A stretch of 64,000 nt of DNA, from the NCBI RefSeq assembly GCF_037975245.1, contig NC_092583.1, positions 3,400,764-3,464,763 of the forward strand, in the 5' to 3' direction. Origin of the DNA: Apostichopus japonicus. Taxonomy: Eukaryota; Echinodermata; Holothuroidea; Aspidochirotida; Stichopodidae. The notes below the pieces were generated by a model. It did not search any database. It was not told the origin of the DNA and was given only the letters and a program-made list of their open reading frames with translations. The translations under genes and the position numbers were made by a program. The number at the start of each line of letters is the position of its first letter. The stretch's first letter is position 1. This document shows, piece after piece, positions 1 to 11,900 of the stretch.

Positions 1-237
1 CTTGGGGGAAAAGAAATATGCCTTATTCCGATGATGAACAGTGTTGAACAAAGGAGAGTAAAAATGAAACCCACAAATAGAGAGGTAGACATTTTAAAAC
101 TGATCAGAAAGAATTCCAGTTGTTCTTCTGACAATCTGGACTCTTGTGAAAAGGATCAGTATAGTGAATTCTTCGACATTGATTCACTGTATTGTAGATG
201 GTATTTTCTGGATGTGATACTAGTAATATTTATCTAA
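1..237 (+). CDS. Unrecognised open frame at the window edge, possible last exon
   Basis: Frame 1 is open from the first base to a stop at 237 (about 78 codons). The middle reads like ordinary protein: KPTNREVDILKLIRKN, then a Ser/Asp/Glu-rich stretch. The end is hydrophobic. No domain is recognised. It could be the end of a plus-strand gene whose body lies outside the window, or chance. Confidence 0.15.
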   Translation, partial: LGGKEICLIPMMNSVEQRRVKMKPTNREVDILKLIRKNSSCSSDNLDSCEKDQYSEFFDIDSLYCRWYFLDVILVIFI

Positions 238-2299
238 TCTCATCCCAAACACTGTATTTATCTGGTGTAAGCTTTTAACAAGTCTACCAGGAAAGCAAAC
301 CTGGTGGCTGTTTTATTAGTTGTTTGGGAACCACCAGGTTGTATTACTTTTCAATCTGATCCTTCATATATCTATCCTATATCAATTGACTGTTATTGAT
401 TATTGTCATAATTAATAAAGAGCAAAGAAAGAATATATCATTGGCTATAAATCAACGTAAAATGTTTCCGAGTATTTTTTGGAAGCGTCTCGAGTCTATA
501 AGCCTTTTGTGGTACTGTAATGTATCCTCTCAGACAGAATTCCGTAGGGCAGGCAATATTTTCACCCGAGCTACTTTATGACTTTTCTAAAGCCATTTGC
601 GCAATGTTCAGGAAGCGAGGTGATTTTTATTGTAATGAATAACCTACATCCGTACGAACATACTTAAGATTTGGGCCGCTAGATGTTTAAGCAAATAATA
701 AATTGTGGATACATATGGCAGGCAGATTTGAAAATAGTTCTCTGATTCTCAAGATGCCTGGATATCTTCTGCTATTAAGCAGTAGCTAAGTCAGTGAGGA
801 AGTAGGATACTTAAGGCATATTTCATTGTTTTAAAAAAATCACGATATAGATGATATTTAATTCACATTTTGCAAATTGTGAAATTTATGGGAATATTCC
901 TGTAAACATAGTCGTGAAACAATTTTCAAATTTCTACCTAATTATAAAGCAACTGTTGACCGAAGACTGCAAACTCAACATAATCAGTAGGCATAGCAAG
1001 TAACAACAGGGCCCCTGTGTAACGATGGAAATGGGGCCGATAAAGGAAGGTCCACATCTACCCAAAGCCCAACCATGGTTAAGGTTGGGTGAGCATATTC
1101 AGTAGAATTTTCCACTTCCTGTCCCTCTCGCTGGTTTCTAGATTGAAAATGAAGCACAAAACAAGATGTTAGCTTTCCAGAATTTATATTGAACATAAAA
1201 CTTTCACAAATTTTGTTTTTAAAAATGTCTTTAACTGAGTAATACCAATTGCTTCATGGCTTCACCTGTTTGATATTCATCATAAAAAGATAAAGAAAGA
1301 AGAAGGTATTCTAGTTAAGTTAAATGAGATTAAACCTACATTAAGCTCATCTGCTTGTGCATAACTGTGTGTGTGATACCTTACACATCACCCCATCCCT
1401 TCCACCCATCCCTCCCACCCCATCCCTTCCACCCATCCCTCCCACCCTATCCCTTCCACCCCATCCCTCCATCATCTGCTCATCGTAATTCTTGGACATA
1501 AAAGAGTTAGGTGACTCGACGTCCCCAAATATCCGGGGACAGTCCCCGGACTTTGTGTGCCGCCCCGGATTAAAAGCGTCCCAGAGATGTCCCCCGATTC
1601 TGTGACAGGTTCCTGGAACATCCTTGAATTTGTAAAAGGCCTTGAATAATTTCATTCTTACCCGTTTTGGCCTCTAGTCCGTAGAGTTCGCTTAGAACCC
1701 CCTAGAGCTAAGCTGTGATTGTTTACACTTCTACGAATGGTTCACAGATGAAGGAAACCCGGATCGTGCCATAATGCAATAGCCTTGGTATTCACAAAGA
1801 GCATCATCTTGCACTCAGTAGTGACTAATAAACCTTCTAGTGACCTTCAATGAATTTTGTCTTTGGTTTGGTATCTTGGATAAAAATACTTGTTTCTGGA
1901 TGAGTTGTTTTAACTTTAACCTTGGCCATTTGAAAACATACTGTAGGACCACCAAAACAAGGAGAGACCATCAAAATGACTTCCTTATAAAGAGACAGTG
2001 TAGGTACTAACCCTTGAACATGGGGGTGGTGGTGGTGGTGGGGGGGAGGTCTGTGTGTGGGGGGTCAACATTGCATATCATGCCCCAGGATTTCTTGCCA
2101 AAATTTATGGTCACCTTACATTAGAGTAAACACTGCCAGGCATATTTCCCACTGTGGAGGAAATGAAGACAAAAGTAAAATGGTACCAACCCAAATATTG
2201 TCTCTCCTATTATTACCAGAGGTATTCTTAGTTTTACTAACAGTAAAATGGTACCAACGCAAATATTGTCCCTCCCTGACTATTATTACCAATAATAGT
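238..2299. other. Non-coding flank
   Basis: No gene seen. Holds a C-rich repeat at 1390-1471, a G-run tract at about 2019-2070 and an imperfect 80-base tandem duplication around 2178-2290. Confidence 0.5.
1390..1471. repeat. C-rich minisatellite, ~29-bp unit, about 3 copies
   Basis: Repeats of ATCCCTTCCACCCATCCCTC separated by C-runs. It explains the Gly/Arg-rich open frame on the minus strand. Confidence 0.8.
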
Positions 2300-2410
2300 T
2301 GGAAGCCACCCGAAGTGAAAGTTGTAATCCATAATCCCTTGCAGGTTTCTCCCAACATATTTGGTCGCTTAAGCGTCATAAAAATAACTGCTGATTGTTA
2401 TTATTATTTA
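2300..2410 (+). mobile_element. SINE tail fragment (family S2)
   Basis: Matches the 3' part of the SINE at 32209-32515 (GGAAGCCAC, then a TTGTAATCCATAA-like stretch, then a TTATTATT tail). It is bracketed by ATTATTACCA and ATTATTTACCA, possible target duplications. It interrupts a sequence repeated on either side. Confidence 0.6.
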
Positions 2411-2951
2411 CCAGAGGTATTCTTAGTTCTACTTAAATTCCTACTTGCCTGGGACCAACTAGTTGCCCTACATTACCTATATCATCATTTTTCTCCTGTT
2501 GTTGAGGCCATTCCTTACTGTTTGCTGCTCTATACTGTGCATAGACTGTACATAGACTACTTTACATAGACTCTATAGTTTACATAGACCCTATGTGAAC
2601 CTCAGACAGGCTTCTGTCAACCTCTTAACTGGTATGTAGCATTTAATTTACATTTAACTCTTAAAAATTGCCATCTTTATCCTGTTCTAGCCATAACTTC
2701 CTTTGCTCTTTTCAAGTTGTTTAATACTTTTTTTTTAACATAATTTTTTGAGTCTATATTCTGTTATATATCCATCACCTATTTTCCTCTTCCAAATCCT
2801 TTCCATACAGGTTTGTAACAAATGAAGAAGGTTGGGTTGTGATCAATGCTTACATAGTATACAAGGTCCTGTGCCTTCTGACTGAACCCCCTCCCCCCCC
2901 CACGCCCCCTTACAAACAAGTGACTACAGAGGGATTTGCCACTATTGTAAC

Positions 2952-3032
2952 GGCTGGATATAAGCTCACTAGAGGGTAAAGCACAGGACTACTAGTTATC
3001 CTAAGAACTCTAATTCAAATCCTGTGCCAGCC
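2952..3032 (+). mobile_element. tRNA-derived SINE head or tRNA pseudogene
   Basis: Ends pair as an acceptor stem (GGCTGG with CCAGCC). An A-box-like stretch and a degenerate B box (AATTCAAATCC) are in place. It is cut off by the TTAA-bounded element that starts 10 bases later. It is too degenerate to be called a working tRNA. Confidence 0.45.
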
Positions 3033-3041
3033 GAAAAGTGC

Positions 3042-3414
3042 TTAAAGGGTGTGAAGACTCGCGCAAAAAGAAACGTCTCATGCCGGTAATCTGACCTATT
3101 TTCGAATGAGGTGTAACAGAAGTGTTAGACACCACCATCGATCCCAGAAAATACGCACACAGCTTGCTACCTTCGGTAATTAGACACTAGTGTACAGTCA
3201 GTACATACAGCTGCAGTCAATACCCACAGCACAGTGTACAAACGAAACAGCGATGGACATCTCAGCTCCAGCTAAAGATAACAAGGTATCATGTTTCATT
3301 ACTGTACTGTCTGCATTTTGTAGCGACACAAACAAAACGTCACTTGCAAGCAACGGAAATTTAACTTTTTCAGATAGCCGCACACGGTTTGGGGCGAGTC
3401 TTCAATGCATTTAA
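3042..3414 (+). mobile_element. TTAA-bounded MITE, family M1, copy 1
   Basis: About 370 bp with TTAA at each end and imperfect inverted ends: AGGGTGTGAAGACTCGC at one end, the complement of AGGCATTGAAGACTCGC at the other. TTAA target sites are typical of piggyBac-type elements, but no transposase is present, so the class is an inference. Small ORFs inside are not genes. Confidence 0.85.
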
Positions 3415-4389
3415 TACTCCTCTTAAGTTTAACTTGAACCAGATACAAAGGAATGAAGTATCATATGACTCAATTTGCACCAACTCCGCTGCAAAAGTCT
3501 TTTTAACACATCTGATCCTACTGAGCCAGATCTATTAAGTTAATACGCTCCTTATAAAACAGACACGCGTGGTTAACCATCTGTGCATTACCTTTCATTA
3601 CAAGTTAGAAAATTCTCTAACATAAATGACATGACGAGTCACGGCTCGTTGAGATTCTTTAAAAATTGCAGTACAGACTCAAAAATAAAAATCTTTCTTA
3701 TGAATAATGAATTAGTTGATGTCAGATGGTAGTGAAATATCATATTATGGACTAAAAATGGAAAATCTAGTTTTAATATTACTTGAAATGGATTACATTT
3801 TAATGGAGTTGATGGTGTCAGTAATTAGAAAGTTGACACTTTTAAATATTATTAGACTGATTAATGAATTATTAAAATATTAACGGATGCAAGAAATAGT
3901 TTGAAATGTGTTTATGTAAACATTATAATAAGGAATAGTTTTAATCCATTGTAAAAGGTTACAGAAATCTGTGATTTTCTAGAGCCTACCAAATTTCCGG
4001 TGGAAATAATTTTTCAACCAAAAGGAAAAAGTTGCACATGAGGTGTCTGTTGAGGGAGTCTCCAAAACTCACACAAATAATATGCCGATGAATAATGGCA
4101 TAATTTTTGGAGGTTTTTTTTTTCAACTAACAAAATCCACTACATAATTTGTGGGACATCAAAACTCGTAGAAGTTTTTATTCTCAGCCATGAATCAATT
4201 TAGATTTGGGTCAGACAGCTTTGACCAGACTAAATTTGATATAGGATGTATGAAATTGCAACTTCATCCAACCTGGAGTCATTTCAAAGTTAAAGTCTGT
4301 CATATTTAAATATCTCATCTACCAATGCCAAGAAACAAGGAATTGTACAGGAAATATTTCCAATGGAGACAAACATCATGCTAATAACC

Positions 4390-4631
4390 TTAAAGGTATA
4401 GTCTGTATAGGCCCTAGATTATAGCACGCTTTAATTGCTAGAAATTTTCAAATAGTACTTTACCCTCCCCACATTGTTCTCAGACAGGAACACACAAGAT
4501 GACTGAATAAGGAATATTCCAGTGAGGAATATTTCCTCGAAGGTTGTAATAAAAACAGTTTAAGAATTTTGACCAAAGGTGACCATATTGGAATTTCTAG
4601 CATAATTGGGGCCAATACAGCAAACCTTTAA
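4390..4631. mobile_element. TTAA-bounded MITE, family M2, copy 1
   Basis: About 240 bp. Left end TTAAAGGTATAGTCTGTAT; the right end is the complement of a similar sequence (TTAAAGGTTTGCTGTATTGG). The interior shares ATTATAGCACGCT and AAACAGTTTAAGAATTTTGA with copy 2. Confidence 0.7.
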
Positions 4632-6483
4632 TAAACAACTTCCTTTGTAAGCCATCTCATCCAAACATCTCAAGTTGGAATATTTCCATTTTGACAATTT
4701 TGTTTTTTGTTGTTGTACCATTTTGGTAAACTAATATGTTACGAAAAAAATGCACATTTTCTCTTGAGTAGCCTACCAAATGTCACAAAGCAGTAAACAA
4801 ATTGAAGAAAAATTGGAAATTTCCAAAATGTTAATTTTATAGCATGTTTTGAAGTCATCGCAAACATACCTACATACACTGTCAGCAACAAACAAACAAA
4901 CACCCTGCAGAGAAGTACTTAGAGAAATGCTTTCAATAATAAAACTTTTCACATTCTTTCTTTGGACAGTCGAAAGATCCTCTGACATTTGTGAATATAG
5001 AACAATTTTTTATCAAGGCAACATTTTCAATGCAACATTGCAACATTGATTGCAACATTGCAAACATCGTTCGTCAAAGCAACATGGAACAAGATACATA
5101 CAACAACCCTTTCTATCGACAAATTATTTGGTTCCATTTTCAAACGAATCGTAAATATCTTACAGCAGTGATGGGCTGACTGACCTAAAAAATAAAGAAG
5201 AGGAGCTTCATTTGACAGGCCAGACCAACAAGATATTATCGTAAAATATGAGTGAGTATTTATAATTATATTCTCAGATTTTCAGTCACAAACAAAAGGT
5301 TATTCTTTTTGCTCTTCCCTAAAGTACATCTCAATGATTTGATTTTGACATAGCAGACATCAGGGAATTGTTCTCAGTTGTTCTGGCAACCCCCTTTCCC
5401 CCTCTCCATCCCATTCACACATTTATTAGTTGGGCATTGTCCATGGTAAAGGGTTCATGGTATAGTTTCCAGCAATATGCTAGAAAGTTCACTAATGTCA
5501 TGTTCAAGTATCAACAAACCATTTTACACTCACCGTTAAAGTGTGTGCCTATGCCAATACTAAAAAAAAACAGTAAAAGGTATTAATTATATGATGACAA
5601 TTTTGTAAGTATCCGATGAAAATTATGACATTATCAGGTGAATATTTTGTTATTATCGGGTGAAAATTGGCAGGAGAGGAAGGAAGATGGAAATTACATC
5701 TTAAACATCGACAGACATCTATTTTACTCCTACCACTTTCCTTTGGAACATTTCAATGGTGATCAGTACTGCCCCTGAATATTCTAGAAAGTCAAGAAAA
5801 TGGTCGAAGATGCTCCAATTTAAACAAATATTTTACTGTCATTATCACAGTATTTTTGTATTACTGAAGCTTTCATTTTTTTTTCTTTGGTCTGTGGGAG
5901 CACATATAAATCTCTAGAATGAATTGGAGGAGGAGAGAACCTTTGAGAAAGTACTTTTCATCAAATTTAGACAATTCCTTCATTTATCCTTTATTGATCA
6001 TGTGACTAGGTTACAAATTAAATAGAGGGCGATATGGCTCTTTTACTTTCATATTTACTTTCTTTTTATAACCATGATTTTCCCAATTCTGCAGAATGAT
6101 TTGATAAAAAAAATCAGGTGGCAGATTTTCATACAACAATAATAAAATCAAGATGGCGGTCCTCAAAAGGTTAAGAATTATTCCTCCGAAAAAGATTCGG
6201 TTTTGTTAGAAAATGGCAAACATTTCTTGGCAACCTGTTCTTTTAATCTTGGCAACATGATTTATGTAATGCGTTAAATTAAATTTAGTAGTAAAGTCAC
6301 AAAGAATGGTACGACACTGTTAATTTCAAACACTTACCAACCCTAATCTTCCCTGTCCCACGATAACGTGGCAAAGATTGTACTGGAATTTCAATATCAT
6401 TACGAATCTCATATTAAAATATTAAAATGGAAAATGGGCACATTGCAGGCACGTTACCAGAGTTGCATCACACAAAGTCAGTC
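4632..6483. other. Non-coding flank
   Basis: AT-rich sequence without convincing ORFs, RNA genes or repeat arrays. Confidence 0.5.
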
Positions 6484-6751
6484 TTTATTTCCTTTTATAT
6501 TAATATGACCATGAATCAGTTTTTTTTTATCACCAAATGAAATTACAACCAAACATGGAGGGAAAATGTGTAATCGAAGATTGTTCCAAGGGGGTAAATG
6601 AGTAAAATTAAGTTTGAGTACAATGTAGCTATTTAGCTACACTGTATTAAATCTAAAAAACTCTCAGCAAAAAAATTCTAAGAGACGTTTGAAATGACTT
6701 GAAAGCCATTAATAACTTTTCGGAATGATTACAACATCTATAGTGACAATA

Positions 6752-6757
6752 TTTATT
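6752..6757 (-). terminator. Candidate polyadenylation signal AATAAA
   Basis: First canonical hexamer downstream of the ANKIB1 stop on the minus strand, 1002 bases after it. Downstream GU-rich context was not clear. Confidence 0.3.
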
Positions 6758-7758
6758 CGCACCAAATAACAACAGCTTTTCATGTCAGGAGACATCGCTG
6801 TCCAAATGCAACCAGCTCCATGACAATCTCAGATGACTAGACAACCCTAAGATTCGTAATTTTCTGCACAACATAAAATAAAGTCTAGCAATCTTTGTAA
6901 CAACTACTGGTCATCCAAATTGATCCCCCTATTTACCCCCACCCCTAATTATGCTAGAAAATCAAGTATATTGGCATTCATGTGGAAACTTTAAAACAAA
7001 ACTTTTACAAACTCTGTCAAATCATTTCCTCTCATTTCCTCTCCCCTTCCTGTCATAAAACCTCCTCCCTGCAAGACCTATGAAAAGTTTAAGCAATTTC
7101 TGCGAGATTGTCATGATGACGGCCAATTCACTTGATTCCATGATTGACGGCCATAGAATCAGTAAGTTTGCCTTTCCTTTTACGCTGAATGCTAGACAGG
7201 GGCAAAGAAAGATGGCCAAAATAGTCGTCCCGGTAACAACCTCACGGCGAAGCATGTGCGCTCCCGTTAGGGTATTAGGCAATCTCTTTACGACGTTTTA
7301 AAGTTGAATGTACCCTCAACCTCATTTTGAAGAGTCATCTAGTAGCAGCTTAACATGAAACAAAAGCTGGAGTCTAAAGCCTTCCACAGGAAGATGCAAA
7401 AACGACTGAATAAATCACGACGGGTCGATTTTTGAGCTGTAAGTTTAACCCTGACTATTTTCTACAAAGATCAACAAGGGTTCAGAAAATATTGATAAAG
7501 TAACACATTAATAACTGATAATTATAATCATAATAATAATAATAATAAAATGATCATGATTAATAATATAGACTTATTTCCATCAGAATAGAGTAAACGA
7601 AAAGAACATAATTTCAAATGAATCAAGATTGAAAAATAAGATTGACTAAGATTGATATCTGGGTAATAACAGAGTTCTCTTTAAATCAGTGAAGAAGAAT
7701 GAAAAAGGAAAAAAAAGAGTAACAAATTGTACATGATCTAGAAAAATGAATACACAAA
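6752..7758 (-). other. ANKIB1: Probable 3' UTR of ANKIB1
   Basis: No AATAAA on the minus strand is seen close to the stop. The first in-strand AATAAA is at 6757-6752, another at 6489-6484. The true end cannot be fixed from sequence alone. An 86-codon ORF inside (7022-7282, minus) has no family resemblance. Confidence 0.35.
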
Positions 7759-8918
7759 TCACAACTGGGTTCCTTCAATTTGCCAATCTATATCCCCTGT
7801 GTCCTGGCCCTCCCCCTGGGGATTATCCCCTCCGACACCGACCCCTAAGCCGACAGCACTATCCGAAGGCTTGGCTATATGTTCTCCAGCCTCTTTTGAA
7901 ATATCTTTGGATAAAACTGACGATTGTTCTTGCCAGATGTCTCTTTCCTTCTCAAAATCTTTCCAATCTTTAACAAGTTCTTCTTCCTCCGGTTTTCCGA
8001 CCTGGAGCGGCTTCGTTTCATCGAGGACCGGAGGCTCATCGATGCCGTCCTTGCTCTTCTCTCCGGTGTCGCCTGCCTCTCGGGTGGAGAGCATCTGAAT
8101 CGAGGGGGTTCCTCCCTGAACCCTCTTGCTGCTGCGTTCTCCCTTTTGGATGCTTTCTTCGTCTCCATTCCCACCGCGTACTTTCATCTGATCTATAGTC
8201 TTGGCCGAATCTATCTGAACTTTGTTCTTATCGTCACTCAACTTTTCGTTCTCCTCTCTGCCCGAGGTAATCCTGGCCGTTTGTTGGCCTTGGACCACCG
8301 TACTGATTATCGCGCTCGCCGTTTTCGTGGAATCCTTCTGTGAGACAGACTTGTTGTTATCTACCGCTGCTGGGTTCTCCAACTTCGACGGGTTGGATTC
8401 GATACGGAGCGACAGCTGCCTCTTCGGCTCTTTGCCGACTTGGTGGGACGATGCAGAGGCCTCCCGTCTCACCAACGGCGATGACTTGGAGCTGGAAGGA
8501 GCGGAACGTGTTGAGGAGGATACCCTAGAGGGCGATGTCCTGACCGGAGATGTCGAAAACTTGTTGGAACGCGGTGACGCCACTGAAAGCCCGACTGGCT
8601 GTTCGGATCGTTCCGGAAACGGGCCTCTGGTCGTTCTCGGCGAGAGCGATTTACCCTTCGCCGAACTCTGGCCGCTAGATTTGCTCGGTTGACCGTGACC
8701 CTTGAGGGCGTTCTTTCCTTTCCTCGACGGCACTTCCCTCTCTCCTTGCGCTCCTCTGCCGGTGACCTCCGACCTCAACTTTGGACTAGCGGACTCGGCA
8801 CGACTGCTGGTAGAGACTGCTGAAAGATACTTCTGTAGGCTAGACTGATGTTCAAAGCTTCCTGTTGTTTCTTCACCTCGCTTCCCTGACGTCTGACTGG
8901 TGCCATTAGTGCCTTGAT
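7759..8918 (-). CDS. ANKIB1: ANKIB1 terminal coding exon 20 (residues 902-1287)
   Basis: Acceptor cactctacag, then 386 codons to TGA at 7761-7759. The product is low complexity: Ser/Thr/Lys/Arg-rich in the first half, Glu/Asp/Lys-rich in the second, ending [11 protein letters not shown]. It is likely disordered. It is more GC-rich than the flanking introns, which leaves long antisense ORFs on the plus strand. Conservation of this tail is poor in the family; only the acidic C-terminal end with a Trp looks familiar. Confidence 0.9.
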
Positions 8919-11900
8919 CTGTAGAGTGAATGTATCAGTCAATAAGCATTTGGTTACAGCCTGCCTGAAATTCAGTTGGGGTTTTACATTGGAATCAGAC
9001 TGCTCATGTGAGTTTTAACCTAGACAGCTATGTGATGACATCCCTCCCCCTGTCCTTCTCTTTTCATTTCCAGGCCTGTTAAGCCACCAATTCTGAGTTG
9101 CAAGGGGAACTAACAATTTTAAAGGAGGGGCACCCACAATTTTAAAAAGGGGCACAAACAATTTGAGCAAGGGGCACAGTACTAATGTCTTGTAACTTGT
9201 GGAGTTCTTGTACGAATGATGCAAGCACACAGCAGTCTGCCCTAGGGGTTATGGAATGCCTATGTACCTCTGTGAGGCCATTTGAAACCTTGTGTGACAT
9301 TACTTAATGGGAGAGGATAGGCACCCATGTGATAAGTCAGGTTACCGTTTGAATAAATAACCAATAAATAAAGAAAATAACCAATAAATAAAGAAAAAGA
9401 AATAAATAAAAAAGAATAAAGAAAGAAAAAAGATAGTTTTCATAACCTTTCATGGGGATTCGTAACCATAAGCAGGTATGAATTGGCCTGACAGCTTTCT
9501 TAAAGGGTGTGAAGACTCGCGCAAAAAGAAACGTCTAATGCCGGTAATTTGACCTAGTTTCGAATGAGGTGTAACAGAAGAGTTAAACACCACCATCGAT
9601 CCCAGAAACTACACACACAGCTTGCTACCGTCGGTAATTAGACACTAGTGTACAGTCAGTACATACAGCTGCGGTCAATACCCACAGCACAGTGTACAAA
9701 CAATACAGCGATGGGCATCTCAGGTGCAGCTAAATATAACAAGGTATCACGTTTCATTACTGTACTGTCTGCATCTTGTAGCGACACGAACAAAACGTCA
9801 CTTGCAAGCAACAGAAATTTAACATTTTCAGATGGCCGCACGCGGTTTGGGCCGAGTCTTCAGTGCCTTAAAGTTAGAGAGTAGGTTCTTACCTTGCTGT
9901 GCTTTGCGAGTGTCCTGTAAGGAGAGAGCCATGGCCTTCTGAATGTCCATATCATAGGAACTGAAAGTTGGCAGTGTAACTGGTGAATGATACAAAAAAA
10001 AAAAATTAAATTATCGAGCCTGAAATCCACCGAGCAAATTCTTCGGTGGAATGGAAATGTATAAGCAATCTGTTAATGAGGTTAACATATATCTTAAGAA
10101 TGAATAAATAAATAAACTTGTTTGCATCACACAACACTAAAAAAGTTCTGCAGGCTGTGCATACTCTGCCTTTGTGCATATCGTTATAGTGCATTTTAGG
10201 TCTACTAATGAATCCAGACCATGTATTGGTAACACATTTCAACTTCATAACAGTCAAAATGACAAACAAAAGTGTACTAAATAAGGCACTATTTGGACAA
10301 TGGGCTGGTTTTTCGAGCAGAAATGGAGAGAGGAGGGTGTGGGGGAAGTGCTCTTTAATATTTCCAACCTGGAAGATGTCCCAGCTAGGGTTAAATTTTG
10401 TTACTTCTTTACTAACATCAATAATGTAGTGCATATTCATCCCCCTTCCTCACCTTACCCCCCCAGCACTCCCTCCAACCGAATATATTTAGCGCCATAC
10501 ACCCGCAGCACTCCCTCCAACCAGATATATTTACCATCATACACCCCAGTGTTCCCTCCAACCGGATATATTTATCGCCTTACACCCCAAGCACTCCCTC
10601 CAACCAGATATATTTACCGCCTTACCCCCCGCACTCCCTCCAACCGGTTATATTTACTGCCTTACACCCCAGCATTCCCTCCAACCGGATATATTTACCG
10701 CCTTAAAGCACCAGCACTCCCTCCAACCAGATATATTTACCACCTTACACCACCGGCACTCCCTTCAACCAGATATATTTACCGCCTTACACCACCGGCA
10801 CTCCCTCCAACCGGATATATTTACCGCCTTACACCACCGGCACTCCCTCCAACCGGATATATTTACCGCCTTACACCCCCAGCACACCCTCCAACCGGAT
10901 ATATGTACCGCCTTACACCCCAAGCACTCCCTCCAACCGGATATATGTACCGCCTTACACCCCCAGCACACCCTCCGACCAGATATATTTACCGCATTAC
11001 ACCTACCCCCCCCCAGTACACCCTCCATCCGGATATATTTCCTTATGAAGTTCTGGCCATTATAATAAGCAGAACACTGGGTTAAGAGACTCACTTTCTT
11101 CCACGTCAGTTCTTGCAGGGCGAACTCGAGCCTGTTTGGAACTGCAGATTAAGATTAAGGATTAAGATTAAGATTAAGAAGAAAACAAAAACAGAAAGAA
11201 ATTACAATTTTTGTTAGCCCTTGATTTTCTTGCCATTCACAATAAATTACGGACCTATTTGAATTTTAACGGCTGCAGAGGGATTACTCTTGCAAAATTC
11301 ATAAATATAAACAGCCATAGCAATTGGGTGATTGTTCAAGACGTACGAGACATGTTCCTCCACGACTTTCCATAAATCAGAGCACCTAAAAAACGTTTTA
11401 AAGTCTCTGAGATTTCACGACAAGAATTTGTTCATGTTTACCTCCTGTTTGACTTCTGTTTCCTTTGCTGAGGAGGTTGAACTGTGGAATGGGATGGACT
11501 TGCTTCATCGGGAACTGAGCTGGATGGAGTCTCCGATTGTTGCATAAGTAGGCTCTTTGACATCTCCAACGCATACAAGAGACCTTGAGACATCGTAGAC
11601 TGGTCGGTGACTGCAACTTAAAAAATGTTCAGATGAATAAGAGTTCATTTGTACATCAAAAGAGAGAAGCAACTTATACATTTAAAAAAACTGCTAAATG
11701 AGTGAAAATGTGATATATAAATTAATCTTGGAATCAAAGTTAAATTTCATTTTTAGTTAAATTATGACTGGAGGAGAACTGCAATGCTTGCATATTGAAA
11801 AGATGGTCAATTATCTGCTCTTAATACCCCTCCCCCTGCCCCTCCCCCTGCCACTCCCCTGCCCCTGCTCCTCCCCCTGCTCCTCCCCCTGCTCCTTCCC

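Noticed and set aside
2057-2569. 170-codon plus-strand ORF
   Set aside because: It runs through a duplicated segment and a SINE fragment; the composition is not protein-like.
3190-3414. Small ORFs inside M1 elements (also at 9648, 26004, 40853, 55872)
   Set aside because: They recur with frame changes in every MITE copy and have no coding signature.
7022-7282. 86-codon minus-strand ORF below the ANKIB1 stop
   Set aside because: It is likely 3' UTR; no family resemblance.
7924-8692. Plus-strand ORFs of 139-156 codons
   Set aside because: They are antisense shadows of the GC-richer ANKIB1 last exon, with no domain and no splice support.
9893-9960. Nearer exon 19 acceptor (cag at about 9960)
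   Set aside because: It would put the UIM out of frame with exon 18, while the acceptor at 9980 fits and has a much better pyrimidine tract.
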